From an uncultured Lactobacillaceae bacterium (GTDB lineage Bacteria > Bacillota > Bacilli > Lactobacillales > Lactobacillaceae): DNA of 64,000 bases. Positions 1-8,263 of this stretch are shown here, in pieces. Within the stretch, counting starts at the first letter, position 1; each line of letters begins with the position of its first letter. The notes under the pieces are model-generated. The model did no database searches. It was not told where the DNA came from and saw only the letters and a list, made by a program, of their open reading frames with translations. The stretch lies in the NCBI GenBank assembly GCA_945285405.1, contig CALYQJ010000004.1:54929-118928 (forward strand). The letters are read 5' to 3'. Both the position numbers and the translations under genes were made by a program.

Positions 1-96
1 TTTTCCAAGCTTTCCAAGCGAAGCTCCAAGATTAGAAGTAGTAGTAGTTTTACCCACTCCACCTTTTTGATTTGCTACTGCGATTATCTTCCCCAT
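1..96 (-). CDS. parA: ParA/Soj chromosome-partitioning ATPase (N-terminus only)
   Basis: The first 32 codons of a minus-strand gene that runs off the left edge. The translation starts [20 protein letters not shown], which contains the deviant Walker A motif KGGVGKTTT of ParA/Soj ATPases. These proteins bind DNA non-specifically and work with ParB/Spo0J in origin segregation and control of replication initiation. The ATG lies 6 bases after the noc stop codon, so the two genes are probably co-transcribed. The order rsmG, noc, parA is the one seen near the replication origin of many Firmicutes. The ORF track omits it because it is short and incomplete. Confidence 0.9.
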   Translation of the reverse strand, partial: MGKIIAVANQKGGVGKTTTTSNLGASLGKLGK

Positions 97-102
97 ATTT
101 TC

Positions 103-1017
103 TTAATTACCATCAATTTTCGGTTTTGTTGTCGTTTTCTCATTTTTTTTATTTACCTTTTTTAAGTGAACTATCATTTCCACATTATCTGAATCAACTT
201 GTTTAATTTCCTGAGTAACATTTATTCCACTTTCTTCAACTGTCATTAAAGCTTTTTTTAAAGTCTGAGTTGCTAAAGTCAAATTATCAATTTTTGTCAA
301 AATATTTGCTTTAGGTTTTATTGCTTTTTTAACTTTTTTAGGAGATTCCTTTGAAGGCTGAAAATTATTAGGATGAAGAATGTGCTCTACTAAATCTTTA
401 GTCTGCACAACGCTCAAATCATGATCAGTAATTTCTTTTAATACTTGGCTTTGCTGCTCATCATTTAAATGTAATAATTCCCTACCATGGCGTTCCGTAA
501 TTATGCCAGAATTTATAGCAGACTTTATAGGCTCACTTAATTTAAGTAAACGTAATTTATTAGCTATTGTACTTTGACTTTTGCCAACACGACGCGCTAA
601 AGATTCTTGCGTCTCTTTAGTTAAATTTAAAATTTTCTGATACGCTTGAGCTTCTTCAACTGCTGAAAGATTTTCGCGCTGTAGATTTTCACTTAAAGCC
701 TGCACCGCCGTTGACGAATCATCAAAATTACGGATAATAGCTGGAATCGTCTGACGATTAAGACTTTTAACTGCACGAAATCTTCTTTCACCTGCAACAA
801 TTTCATACTTATGAGGTTTGTATTCTCGAACCACAATAGGTTGTAACAAACCATTTTTATCAATATTTTGAGCAAGTTCTTTTATTTTTTCAGTTTGAAA
901 AACTTTACGCGGTTGATAACGATTAGGAATGATATCAGCGACATTTAAATTTATTAGCTTGCCAAATTCTTGATTATTATCTTCATTTCTAAAAAAATTA
1001 AAAAAATTACTTGCCAT
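103..1017 (-). CDS. noc: Nucleoid occlusion protein Noc (ParB-like)
   Basis: A 304-residue ParB-family DNA-binding protein. The N-terminal ParB/CTPase domain (about residues 23-115) carries IPNRYQPR, the GERRFR box and ENLQRE. It is followed by a helix-turn-helix with GKSQSTIANKLRLLKL, a stretch I associate with Noc rather than Spo0J. The first residues, MASNFFNFFRN, look like the membrane-targeting amphipathic helix of Noc. The position between rsmG and parA also matches noc. Noc binds NBS sites and keeps the division ring away from the nucleoid. A basic Lys/Pro linker near residues 215-235 precedes the C-terminal dimerisation domain. The start overlaps the rsmG end by 11 bases. It could be called parB by homology alone; I prefer Noc. 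Confidence 0.83.
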   Translation of the reverse strand: MASNFFNFFRNEDNNQEFGKLINLNVADIIPNRYQPRKVFQTEKIKELAQNIDKNGLLQPIVVREYKPHKYEIVAGERRFRAVKSLNRQTIPAIIRNFDDSSTAVQALSENLQRENLSAVEEAQAYQKILNLTKETQESLARRVGKSQSTIANKLRLLKLSEPIKSAINSGIITERHGRELLHLNDEQQSQVLKEITDHDLSVVQTKDLVEHILHPNNFQPSKESPKKVKKAIKPKANILTKIDNLTLATQTLKKALMTVEESGINVTQEIKQVDSDNVEMIVHLKKVNKKNEKTTTKPKIDGN

Positions 1018-1741
1018 GTGATCCCTTCATTTTGGCTTTTATTTGACCATTAGCTCGCGGATATTTATGGGGGGTTATTTTTATTTTATGAATCAAAATC
1101 AACGTTCGATAATCATCATCTTTTTTTAAATCCACATCAACTGTTTTTTGAATTTTACCACCTAACATGGAAATTAAATTATTGGCGGCAAGGATTTCGT
1201 TTTCTCCATTTTTACCCTTGTATGCTATAAAATTACCTGACTTTTTTACTAAGGGTAAACAATACTCACTAAGAATCCTTAAATTTGCTACTGCTCGTGA
1301 AACAACCAAATCAAATTTTTCTCGCCCTTTTTTTCGACCAAAATCTTCAGCACGCTGCCAAACAAAATCTACGTTATTTAATTGCAAAAGTTCACATAAA
1401 TTCTTTAAAAATTGTAACTTTTTTTGTGAAGAATCTAGTAATGTTAATTTTAACTCGGGATAGATGATTTTTAAAGGGATCCCTGGAAAGCCTCCGCCAG
1501 TTCCCACATCACATAATGAATGTGCTCGAGTAAATAAATCCGAATTAAAATAAAATATCGGAATTATCGAATCATAGAAATGTTTTAAATATGCTTCATT
1601 TAAATCGGTGATTCGAGTTAAATTATATTTTTGATTTGTTTTAATTAGTTCATTATAATAAATTGCAAATTGTCGTGCTGTTTTATCCACCACAACACCT
1701 GGAATTTTTTCCAGTATTTTTTCAAACTCTTTAGGATTCAC
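1007..1741 (-). CDS. rsmG: 16S rRNA (guanine-527 N7) methyltransferase RsmG
   Basis: A 244-residue enzyme of normal family length. It shows the SAM-binding glycine loop DVGTGGGFPGIPLKI near residue 80 and the following acidic strand LTLLDSS. RsmG methylates G527 in the 530 loop of 16S rRNA, and loss gives low-level streptomycin resistance. The start codon is GTG: an AGAGG ribosome-binding site sits about 5 bases upstream, and no better start lies nearby. It begins the rsmG-noc-parA operon and is divergent from the folate enzyme gene to its right, with about 80 bases between them. Confidence 0.93.
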   Translation of the reverse strand: MNPKEFEKILEKIPGVVVDKTARQFAIYYNELIKTNQKYNLTRITDLNEAYLKHFYDSIIPIFYFNSDLFTRAHSLCDVGTGGGFPGIPLKIIYPELKLTLLDSSQKKLQFLKNLCELLQLNNVDFVWQRAEDFGRKKGREKFDLVVSRAVANLRILSEYCLPLVKKSGNFIAYKGKNGENEILAANNLISMLGGKIQKTVDVDLKKDDDYRTLILIHKIKITPHKYPRANGQIKAKMKGSHGK

Positions 1742-1822
1742 GACTACCTCTTTGTGAAACTTTTTTGTTTCTCAATAACTTTAGCTAAAGAATGGAAGTG
1801 GGTCAATATTATTAAAGAAAAT

Positions 1823-2398
1823 ATGTACACTAAAAAAGAAATTCGCAAACAACAAATTAACATTTTAAAGCAACTTACACCTAATGAAAAAATTCATCAA
1901 TCAAATATGATTTTTCAAAATTTAAGTAATTCCATGCTTTATCAAAAAGCCAAAAATATAGCACTTTTTTGGAGTACCGAAATTGAATTACCAACACACC
2001 AGTTTATTAATGATGCTGCTTTGGTTAAAAAAATATTTTTACCAGTTGTAGCTAATAATCATCAACTTCAATTTCGACAATACCAACAAAAACAGATGCA
2101 TATAGTCAAAGGATTAGGAGAACCATTACCAAGTTGTCATAAAATTGCTTTAAACGACTTAGATTTAATTATCGTTCCTGGATTAATTTTTAGTCAAACT
2201 GGTCATTATCGAGTTGGGTTTGGTGGTGGCTATTATGATCGTCTTTTGACCAAATATCGAGGTCCAACAGCTGCGATTATTCTTGACCAACAAATTATAC
2301 CGCACCCCAACTGGAAAGTGGAAAGTTTCGATCAACCAATTAAATATTTTTTTACATCAAAAATGAACTTTGATTATACAGGAGCTATAAATGGCTAA
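1823..2398 (+). CDS. 5-formyltetrahydrofolate cyclo-ligase family protein
   Basis: A 191-residue protein of the 5-FTHF cyclo-ligase (MTHFS) family, which converts 5-formyl-THF to 5,10-methenyl-THF using ATP. The N-terminal basic motif KKEIRKQQ and the C-terminal GFGGGYYDRLL motif are typical. The ORF track starts at 1670, inside the divergent rsmG gene. I place the start at the ATG at 1823 because the family sequence begins there. No strong ribosome-binding site is visible (only AAAGAA). The end overlaps gpmA by 8 bases, so the two are co-transcribed. Confidence 0.85.
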   Translation: MYTKKEIRKQQINILKQLTPNEKIHQSNMIFQNLSNSMLYQKAKNIALFWSTEIELPTHQFINDAALVKKIFLPVVANNHQLQFRQYQQKQMHIVKGLGEPLPSCHKIALNDLDLIIVPGLIFSQTGHYRVGFGGGYYDRLLTKYRGPTAAIILDQQIIPHPNWKVESFDQPIKYFFTSKMNFDYTGAING

Positions 2399-3062
2399 AT
2401 TAGTTTTAATTCGCCATGGTGAAAGCACTTCAAATCGAGATCATATTTTTACTGGTTGGAACGATGTACCTTTAACTACAAAGGGTATAAAGCAAGCAAT
2501 TATCGCTGGTAAAAAAATAAAAAAGGAGCAACTTAAATTTAGTGAAATTCATACCTCATTATTAAGTCGCGCTATAAAAACGGCTAATATAATTGCTGAC
2601 GAAATTGATCAAAGTTATTTACCTATTTACAAATCCTGGCGTCTTAATGAACGACATTATGGAGCTTTAAGAAATGTAAACAAAGATCAAGCTCGCTTGA
2701 TTTATGGAACCAAACAAGTTGCTGCTTGGCGTCGTGGTTTTCATACGCTACCACCTCTTTTAATTAAACCGGATTACGATCGTCGTTATCAGCTGATTCC
2801 CCATGATCTTATTCCTCGTGGAGAAAGCTTAGCGATGTCTTTAAAGAGAGTTTTGATTTACTACGAAGATCAACTTGCTCCAAAGTTACGTCAAGAGCAT
2901 AATATATTATTAGTTGCACATGGTTCAACTATTAGAGTTTTGATAAAGTACTTTGACCAAATTACCGATGAACAACTAGATGGAGTCAAAGTCGGTAATG
3001 GCTCACCAATCATTTACCAATTTGATCATGATTTAAATATATTAAGTAAAAGATTTCTTTAA
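2391..3062 (+). CDS. gpmA: 2,3-bisphosphoglycerate-dependent phosphoglycerate mutase
   Basis: A 223-residue histidine-phosphatase-fold glycolytic enzyme interconverting 3- and 2-phosphoglycerate. The catalytic RHGES motif is at residues 8-12, with TGWNDVPLT after it. The LNERHYGAL motif holds the acidic catalytic residue, and the second catalytic histidine is in LLVAHGS. The residue pattern is that of the cofactor-dependent GpmA type, not the YhfR/CobC broad phosphatases. A GGAG site lies just before the ATG. It overlaps the end of the folate enzyme gene and is followed by a strong bidirectional terminator. Confidence 0.92.
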   Translation: MAKLVLIRHGESTSNRDHIFTGWNDVPLTTKGIKQAIIAGKKIKKEQLKFSEIHTSLLSRAIKTANIIADEIDQSYLPIYKSWRLNERHYGALRNVNKDQARLIYGTKQVAAWRRGFHTLPPLLIKPDYDRRYQLIPHDLIPRGESLAMSLKRVLIYYEDQLAPKLRQEHNILLVAHGSTIRVLIKYFDQITDEQLDGVKVGNGSPIIYQFDHDLNILSKRFL

Positions 3063-3085
3063 TCTTGATTTTACAAGTATATAAA

Positions 3086-3126
3086 AAAAGGGTCTAATTT
3101 TAATAAAGCAAAAATTAGACCCTTTT
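3086..3126. terminator. Bidirectional terminator between gpmA and rplL
   Basis: A perfect 16-bp inverted repeat (AAAAGGGTCTAATTTT and its complement) with a 9-base loop. The arms carry A-runs and T-runs on both sides, so it can end transcription of gpmA on plus and rplJL on minus. Confidence 0.9.
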
Positions 3127-3191
3127 AGTTTTAAGAAAAATTTAACTAGACCTTGTTTTACTTAATCTAAGTCAAATTATTTATTTAATAA

Positions 3192-3560
3192 TTACTTCAA
3201 AGTAACGGTAGCGCCAACAGCTTCAAGTTGTTCCTTAATTTTATTAGCTTCCTCTTCTGTTGCTCCTTCTTTAATAATAGAAGGAGCTTTATCTGCGAGT
3301 CCTTTAGATTCTTTCAATCCTTGGCCAGTGATTTCTTTAATTGCTTTAATTACTTTAACTTTTTCCTGACCAGCTTCAGTTAATTCAACATCAAAACTAT
3401 CTTTTACTGCAGCAGTATCACCACCAGCTGCACCAGCTGCAGCTACTGGAGCTGCAGCTGAAACACCAAATTCATCTTCAATACTTTTTACTAAATCGTT
3501 TAATTCAAGGATTGTTGCACCCTTGAGTTGTTCAATAATTCCATCTACATCTAAAGCCAT
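3192..3560 (-). CDS. rplL: 50S ribosomal protein L7/L12
   Basis: A 122-residue stalk protein. The N-terminal dimerisation helix binds L10, an alanine/glycine-rich hinge lies near residues 38-52 (VAAAGAAGG), and the C-terminal domain includes [18 protein letters not shown], which contacts translation factors. It follows rplJ by 17 bases and is the last gene before the terminator. Expression is expected to depend on the L10 leader upstream of rplJ. Confidence 0.97.
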   Translation of the reverse strand: MALDVDGIIEQLKGATILELNDLVKSIEDEFGVSAAAPVAAAGAAGGDTAAVKDSFDVELTEAGQEKVKVIKAIKEITGQGLKESKGLADKAPSIIKEGATEEEANKIKEQLEAVGATVTLK

Positions 3561-3577
3561 TATTTATAATTCCTCCA

Positions 3578-4144
3578 TTATTTGTTATCTTCGGTCGCTG
3601 CTTGAGCTTCCGTACTTGCTGGAGCTTCTGCTCCTGAATCCTCACCGTTCTCTGATTTTTGATCAGAAACTGCTTTAACCGCATAAGCAACATTGCGAAC
3701 AGGTGCTTGTAAAACAGAAAGTAACATTGAAAGCAAACCTTCCTTGCTTGGTAGAGTTGCTAATTGATTAATCTCTTCAATTGAAGAAACTTTACCATCA
3801 ATGTAACCACCTTTAATTTGTAGAGCATCTGCAGTTTTTGCAAAATTAGCTAAAACTTTCGCCGGAGCAATAATATCTTCATTAGAAAAAGCAACGGCAG
3901 TAGGACCTTTGAATAAATCATCAAGTCCTTCATAACCAGTTTCGTCAGCAGCGCGCTTAAGATAAGTGTTCTTAATAACTTCATAATGAACATCGGCATT
4001 TCTTAATTCGCGACGGAGTCTGGTATCTTCTTCGACGGAAAGTCCACGATAATCAACTAAGACTACCGCTTTAGCGGCTTTAAATTGCTCGACGATTTGG
4101 GAAACAATTTTCCCTTTTTTTTCTAAAATCGCTTCACTCGCCAA
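3578..4144 (-). CDS. rplJ: 50S ribosomal protein L10
   Basis: A 188-residue L10, base of the ribosomal stalk. Typical motifs are [15 protein letters not shown] and [12 protein letters not shown]. It is somewhat longer than the usual length of about 166 residues because of an acidic and Ala/Thr-rich tail after the L7/L12-binding helix. The start codon is TTG: an AGGAGG site lies 8 bases upstream, and the second residue gives the family start. It is autoregulated through the leader just upstream, which L10-L7/L12 binds. Confidence 0.96.
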   Translation of the reverse strand: MASEAILEKKGKIVSQIVEQFKAAKAVVLVDYRGLSVEEDTRLRRELRNADVHYEVIKNTYLKRAADETGYEGLDDLFKGPTAVAFSNEDIIAPAKVLANFAKTADALQIKGGYIDGKVSSIEEINQLATLPSKEGLLSMLLSVLQAPVRNVAYAVKAVSDQKSENGEDSGAEAPASTEAQAATEDNK

Positions 4145-4182
4145 ATATCTTTCCTCCTATTTTTATTTTTGTAATTATCTGC

Positions 4183-4286
4183 AAAAAAAGTAGAGCCGAA
4201 GCTCTACTTACATTAAATAAATCGAACTTCCTCGGCAGGATATTAAGGCTAATGCCACCTGAGTCTTCGGCAGAAAAATCACGTAT
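4183..4286 (-). ncRNA. L10 ribosomal leader RNA with terminator
   Basis: On the minus strand the region reads CTGCCGAAGACTCAGGTGGC, then CCTGCCGAGG, the conserved core of the Firmicutes L10 leader. It ends in the hairpin GTAGAGC-CGAA-GCTCTAC followed by seven T, an intrinsic terminator about 40 bases before the rplJ start. In the family, L10-L7/L12 binding favours the terminator and shuts the operon down when the stalk complex is in excess. Confidence 0.9.
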
Positions 4287-4288
4287 CC

Positions 4289-4317
4289 ATTATATCTTTT
4301 TTAAAATAAAATAACAA
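4289..4317 (-). promoter_or_regulatory. rplJL promoter
   Basis: On the minus strand there is TTGTTA, a 17-base spacer and a perfect TATAAT. It sits immediately upstream of the L10 leader, so transcription would begin at about the first leader base. Confidence 0.85.
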
Positions 4318-4523
4318 CTCCTAAAATTGTAATTTTTTACTGATTTAATTTTGAGAGTCTCAATTTTATTAAATTTGTTATGATTTATAGTAAGTCATTA
4401 AATTATCATAATTTTTCATCATTAAAAATAACTGATATGGATTAAATTGAGATAATAAGTTCGTAATCTAGTCAATAACATTTACTATAAAAAATATTGG
4501 CTAAAATATTTTTTATAAATCAT

Positions 4524-4552
4524 AAAAAGTGAAGTATATAACTTCACTTTTT
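4524..4552 (-). terminator. rplKA terminator
   Basis: Inverted repeat AAAAAGTGAAGT / ACTTCACTTTTT, 40 bases after the rplA stop. The 4318-4523 stretch between this hairpin and the rplJ promoter is AT-rich and I see nothing else in it. Confidence 0.85.
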
Positions 4553-4591
4553 GCTAATATCTATTATTAAAAAAATATAATTTGTTCTAAA

Positions 4592-5281
4592 TTAAATTGA
4601 AGCGGCATCAACTTTGATACCAGGTCCCATAGTTGAGTGAACAGAAACACTCTTCATATAGTTTCCCTTAGCAGTAGCTGGTTTTGCCCTTAAAATAGCA
4701 TCATTAAGTGCTTTAAAGTTTTCACTTAATTGTTCAACACTAAATGAAACTTTGCCAATTGGTACAGAAATAATACCCTGCCGGTCAACTCGATAATTAA
4801 CCTGACCAGCTTTAACATCAGAAACTGCCTTCGTAACATCATTAGTTACAGTACCAGTTTTGGGATTAGGCATTAATCCGCGAGGGCCTAAAATCCTTCC
4901 TAATTGACCTACTTTAGCCATCATTTGTGGCGTTGCAACAACTACATCAAAATCCATATAGCCATCTTTGACTTTTTGAACTAGTTCGTCATCGCCTACT
5001 TCATCTGCACCCGCTGCTTGGGCTTCTTTTGCTTGCTCACCAGTAGCAAAAACAATCACTTTTTTAGTTTTACCTGTACCATTTGGTAAAACTAAAGCTC
5101 CACGAATGTTTTGGTCTGCTTGTTTTGGATCTACTGAAAGATTGTAAGCAACCTGCACTGATGAATCAAACTTGGTATACGAAGTATCCTTAACTAATTT
5201 CAATGCTTCAGAAGCATCATAAAGCTTAGTACGATCGATGCTCTTTAAAGCGTCTTGATATTTTTTTCCTCTTTTTGCCAT
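4592..5281 (-). CDS. rplA: 50S ribosomal protein L1
   Basis: A 229-residue L1, which forms the mobile stalk at the E site. The signature [20 protein letters not shown] is clear, as is the family start [12 protein letters not shown]1 is normally also the translational repressor of its own operon, by binding the rplK leader, and a fitting RNA structure is present upstream of rplK. It follows rplK by about 50 bases with a GGAGG site before its ATG. Confidence 0.97.
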   Translation of the reverse strand: MAKRGKKYQDALKSIDRTKLYDASEALKLVKDTSYTKFDSSVQVAYNLSVDPKQADQNIRGALVLPNGTGKTKKVIVFATGEQAKEAQAAGADEVGDDELVQKVKDGYMDFDVVVATPQMMAKVGQLGRILGPRGLMPNPKTGTVTNDVTKAVSDVKAGQVNYRVDRQGIISVPIGKVSFSVEQLSENFKALNDAILRAKPATAKGNYMKSVSVHSTMGPGIKVDAASI

Positions 5282-5333
5282 AATTTCCTCCTTGCTGTGG
5301 TTAAACGAGTATAAGCTCTTCCACTGCTGCCTC

Positions 5334-5759
5334 TTAATCTTCTATTTCGATTCCCATCGAACGGGCAGTACCTTCAACCATCCGCATTGCTGCTTCAACA
5401 TTAGCGGCGTTAAGGTCTTGCATTTTGGTTTCGGCAATTTGTTTAACTTGATCACGTTTAACTTTTGCCACTTTATTCTTATTAGGTTCACCAGAACCCT
5501 TTTCAATTTTAGCTGCTTTTTTTAGTAAAACTGCAGCAGGTGGCGTTTTAGTAATAAAATCGAATGATCGATCTTCATAAACTGTAATAACAACCGGAAT
5601 AATCATTCCAGCTTGATCAGCAGTACGAGCATTAAAATCTTTAGTAAATCCAACAATATTAACACCAGCTTGACCTAAAGCCGGTCCTACTGGGGGAGCT
5701 GGTGTTGCTTTACCTGCTGGTATTTGCAACTTAACAACATTTGCAACTTTTTTTGCCAC
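5334..5759 (-). CDS. rplK: 50S ribosomal protein L11
   Basis: A 141-residue L11, which binds the GTPase-associated centre of 23S rRNA. Motifs include [19 protein letters not shown] and the C-terminal rRNA-binding domain ending ARSMGIE. The ORF track extends it to 5831, but those extra residues lie in the leader. I take the GTG at 5757-5759 because AAGGAGGT lies 7 bases upstream and the protein then starts with the family sequence [11 protein letters not shown]. Confidence 0.96.
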   Translation of the reverse strand: MAKKVANVVKLQIPAGKATPAPPVGPALGQAGVNIVGFTKDFNARTADQAGMIIPVVITVYEDRSFDFITKTPPAAVLLKKAAKIEKGSGEPNKNKVAKVKRDQVKQIAETKMQDLNAANVEAAMRMVEGTARSMGIEIED

Positions 5760-5783
5760 GGTAATAACCTCCTTAATCCGTGT

Positions 5784-5817
5784 GTGGTTTAAATGATCAT
5801 TAAATTTGATCTCCCAC
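5784..5817 (-). promoter_or_regulatory. Candidate L1-binding leader of rplKA
   Basis: On the minus strand GTGGGAGATCA is followed by an A/T loop, then TGATC and, after seven bases, CCAC. This gives an outer GTGG/CCAC stem, an asymmetric internal loop and an inner GATCA/TGATC stem. That is the architecture of L1 sites in mRNA. It lies between a likely promoter and the rplK ribosome-binding site. The match is by eye. Confidence 0.6.
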
Positions 5818-5954
5818 TGTATGTAAAACACACAGATTTTATTCTATCATATTTTTTTAATATAAAAAAGATTAAAGCTTAAGAATAATTTATTGAGTAA
5901 GAATAAAAATTGTGATGTTTAGTTACAAACATTCCAATACTCATCATTGCCTAT

Positions 5955-6371
5955 TTAAAATTTAGCCATATTGCTAAATTTCTGAGTTATTTCAACACCT
6001 TTTTGACTTAATTGATCTCCAGCATAGTTAATCACCTTTTTCACCGGCTTCATATTTTCATAAAGTGAATCAATACCTTTTGCTGCTGCAACACCACCAA
6101 CTAATGTTCCAAAAGTTTTTAAACCGGCATTTATTAAAGTATGATTTAATCCAATTCGAGCCAAACCACCAGCAACTGCAATACCACCTAAACCACCAGC
6201 TAAACTACCTAAAGTACTAGCAGAAGTTGCAATTAGACTATATGATAATGCTCTTCCGGAATCTCGATGCTGTTTATTATATTTTTGATAGTTCATTACT
6301 GCATCTAAGCCAACTAAACTTTGATTTGCTATTTTAATAAACTTTGAAGCTTTATGCATACTATTTGACAT
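5955..6371 (-). CDS. Small glycine-rich, membrane-like protein of unknown function
   Basis: 138 residues; I do not recognise the family. The first third is polar and helical. The middle, about residues 44-100, alternates small and hydrophobic residues (SLAGGLGGIAVAGGLARIG, later GTLVGGVAAAKG), a glycine-zipper pattern that could form one or two membrane hairpins. The C-terminus is amphipathic and basic. There is no signal peptide or cysteine. A ribosome-binding site AAGGAAG precedes the ATG, and an extended -10 (TGCTAAAAT) lies about 40 bases upstream, so it appears to have its own promoter. It stands alone between yigZ and rplK. Such a pattern occurs in pore-forming toxins, bacteriocin-like peptides and stress membrane proteins, but the sequence does not decide among them. 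Confidence 0.7.
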   Translation of the reverse strand: MSNSMHKASKFIKIANQSLVGLDAVMNYQKYNKQHRDSGRALSYSLIATSASTLGSLAGGLGGIAVAGGLARIGLNHTLINAGLKTFGTLVGGVAAAKGIDSLYENMKPVKKVINYAGDQLSQKGVEITQKFSNMAKF

Positions 6372-6397
6372 ATTTTGTAACTTCCTTTTATTTAAAT

Positions 6398-6418
6398 GTG
6401 CTATTGTTATTTTAGCAC
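6398..6418. promoter_or_regulatory. Inverted repeat over the promoter of the glycine-rich protein
   Basis: GTGCTA, nine bases, TAGCAC: a perfect 6-bp inverted repeat. On the minus strand it overlaps the extended -10 element TGCTAAAAT of the gene starting at 6371, a position expected for a repressor operator. The binding protein is unknown. Confidence 0.45.
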
Positions 6419-6454
6419 TAAATAAATGTTTTTATATGTCTAATTTGCATCTAA

Positions 6455-7093
6455 TCAAGTTGTTTCGGGTAAAATTTTTTCTGTCAATATTTTCAAATGA
6501 TATTGATTACTAAAGCGATTGACTAATGATTTATTAAAATTGATTATTTCATCTTTTTTAAGCTTAATTTTGAAAGTGACTAATGATTGATAGTCTATTT
6601 TTATAATTGATATCTTTTTTTGCTTTAAAAAATATTCCATTTTTGCCTGATCATGGTAAGACACTGTAACTTCACCTATACTAAACCAATCATAGGTTGC
6701 CAAACTAGCATTAGCTAATGCAACAGTAACTCCTTTACCATATGCCCGAATTAGGCCACCAGCTCCTAATTTAATGCCCCCAAAATAACGAGTAACTGTG
6801 GCTAAAATATTAGTCAATCCATTTTTTTGTAGAGCATTTAAAATAGGTGCTCCAGCCGTTCCCTGGGGTTCCCCATTATCTGAAAATTTCTCTTTTGTAA
6901 CTGTTTGATTCAAAATATAAGCATATGCAATATGAGTTGCAGTATCATACTGCTTTCTAACCTTTGCTAATGCCACTTCTACTTCCTCAGAGTTATGAAC
7001 TATAAACAAATTCCCAATAAAATGGGATTTTTTTATTGTAAAATCACCCGTTGCAGGAGAAACAGCCAAACTATAATAAGGCGTTTTACTCAT
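6455..7093 (-). CDS. YigZ/IMPACT family protein
   Basis: A 212-residue protein of the UPF0029 (YigZ/YvyE) family. The N-terminal domain holds the signature FSDNGEPQGTAGAPIL followed by TRYFGGIKLGAGGLIRAYG. The C-terminal part resembles an EF-G-like fold (DUF1949). Eukaryotic IMPACT relatives modulate translation control through GCN1; the bacterial role is not settled. The start overlaps the tadA end by an ATGA, so it is translationally coupled as the last gene of the methyltransferase-tadA-yigZ operon. Confidence 0.88.
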   Translation of the reverse strand: MSKTPYYSLAVSPATGDFTIKKSHFIGNLFIVHNSEEVEVALAKVRKQYDTATHIAYAYILNQTVTKEKFSDNGEPQGTAGAPILNALQKNGLTNILATVTRYFGGIKLGAGGLIRAYGKGVTVALANASLATYDWFSIGEVTVSYHDQAKMEYFLKQKKISIIKIDYQSLVTFKIKLKKDEIINFNKSLVNRFSNQYHLKILTEKILPETT

Positions 7094-7563
7094 TTATTTT
7101 TCCTCTTAGAACGAATTATCTGAAAAAAATTTTGAATAATTTGTTGACATTGATCGCTTAAAATACCACCTTGATAAAGTACCCGATGATTAAACTGAAA
7201 ATTATCTAATAAGTGCTCTAAACTTACGACCGCTCCAGCTTTTGGATCACTGGCGCCAAAATAAACCTGCCGAATACGACTATTAATCAAAGCTCCTGCA
7301 CACATAGGACACGGTTCAATCGTTACATATAAATCACAATCGATTAATCGCCATTGCCCTAATCGATGACAGGCTTGATTAAGCGCAATTAATTCAGCAT
7401 GACCTAATGAATTTTGTTGAATTTCGCGTTGATTATAGCCGCAACCAATAATTTGATCACGATAAACAACTATCGCACCTATGGGCACCTCATCTTTTGA
7501 AGCAGCAATTTGTGCTTGTTCAAGAGCTTTTTGCATCCAATATTCAGTTTTTAAATCACTCAA
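7090..7563 (-). CDS. tadA: tRNA adenosine(34) deaminase TadA
   Basis: A 157-residue zinc deaminase that converts A34 of tRNA-Arg(ACG) to inosine. The catalytic HAE motif (GHAELIAL) and the zinc-binding PCPMCAGAL motif are intact, as is the NQREI region near the active site. Length is normal. It overlaps the upstream methyltransferase gene by 8 bases and yigZ by 4, forming a compact operon devoted to RNA modification and translation. Confidence 0.93.
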   Translation of the reverse strand: MSDLKTEYWMQKALEQAQIAASKDEVPIGAIVVYRDQIIGCGYNQREIQQNSLGHAELIALNQACHRLGQWRLIDCDLYVTIEPCPMCAGALINSRIRQVYFGASDPKAGAVVSLEHLLDNFQFNHRVLYQGGILSDQCQQIIQNFFQIIRSKRKNK

Positions 7564-8167
7564 TATTTTGTGCCTTTAAAATATAGTACCCTTTATTGCG
7601 CTTGAGAATTTCACAATTACCAAATACTTCCGCCATTTTCTTTTTTAAACTAGGTTCTCCTTGTTTACGTTGAACTACCAAAATCAATTGCCCTTGAATA
7701 GTTAAATGTTTAAGGCTTTGTTCAACTAATGAGTTAATTACCTTTTTACCCGCCCTAAATGGAGGATTAGATATAATCAAATCAAAACTTTGATTAATAT
7801 TTGAAAAAAGATCAGATTTGATTGTTTTAATTCGTGATTCTACACCATTAACTTCAAAATTTTTTTTAGCCTCTTTTAAAGCTCGTTCATTAACTTCAGT
7901 AGCAACAATTTGTGCCTTAGGATATTGATTTGCAGCAAAAAGTGCAATTGGTCCATATCCTGTTCCTAAATCAAGTACTGTTTTAGGCGAAACTGTTAAA
8001 TCTGCTATTACATTAACTAAAGTAAGAGTCCCAAAATCTAATTTGTTCTTAGAAAAAACTCCATTATTAGAATAAAATTGATAATTTTTTCCAATCATTT
8101 CCTCATTAAAAGTAAATTCTTCATCAATTGATGTGGGTTTAGTTGCAAAATATTGTTCGTTTTTCAT
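7556..8167 (-). CDS. RsmC-like class I SAM methyltransferase
   Basis: 203 residues in the 'methyltransferase small' family (Bacillus YbxB type), the half-size relative of E. coli RsmC, which makes m2G1207 in 16S rRNA. The SAM loop is LDLGTGYGPIALFAA, and the catalytic NPPF motif is in DLIISNPPFRAGKK, typical of enzymes acting on exocyclic amines. The N-terminal part with FYSNNGVFSKNKLDFGT matches the family. It heads an operon with tadA and yigZ and is divergent from nox. The exact target is inferred from the family. Confidence 0.8.
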   Translation of the reverse strand: MKNEQYFATKPTSIDEEFTFNEEMIGKNYQFYSNNGVFSKNKLDFGTLTLVNVIADLTVSPKTVLDLGTGYGPIALFAANQYPKAQIVATEVNERALKEAKKNFEVNGVESRIKTIKSDLFSNINQSFDLIISNPPFRAGKKVINSLVEQSLKHLTIQGQLILVVQRKQGEPSLKKKMAEVFGNCEILKRNKGYYILKAQNIE

Positions 8168-8208
8168 ATTTATATTTTAACAAATTGTAAGCGTTTCATT
8201 TTTTAAGA

Positions 8209-8232
8209 TTTATAGTAAAATTTATAGTAAAA
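8209..8232 (+). repeat. 12-base tandem repeat before nox
   Basis: TTTATAGTAAAA occurs twice head to tail, each copy holding a TATAGT -10-like hexamer. It lies 30-55 bases before the nox start. A cre-like sequence TGTAAGCGTTTCA (8186-8198) precedes it but is one base short of the CcpA consensus. Confidence 0.5.
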
Positions 8233-8263
8233 TAAGGTTAGATATTAACGGAGGTATTAATTA

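Noticed and set aside
1167-1467. Plus-strand ORFs of 98 and 60 residues
   Set aside because: They lie fully inside rsmG on the opposite strand, have no family features and no ribosome-binding site.
5760-5831. 24-residue N-terminal extension of L11 in the ORF track
   Set aside because: It lies in the structured leader; the GTG at 5757-5759 has a perfect site and gives the family start.
5917-5934. Short ATGTTT/AAACAT hairpin after the glycine-rich protein gene
   Set aside because: Only 6 bp and not directly followed by a T-run; too weak to call as a terminator.
8186-8198. CcpA (cre) site before nox
   Set aside because: TGTAAGCGTTTCA lacks one base between the half-sites relative to the consensus, so I do not call it as a feature.
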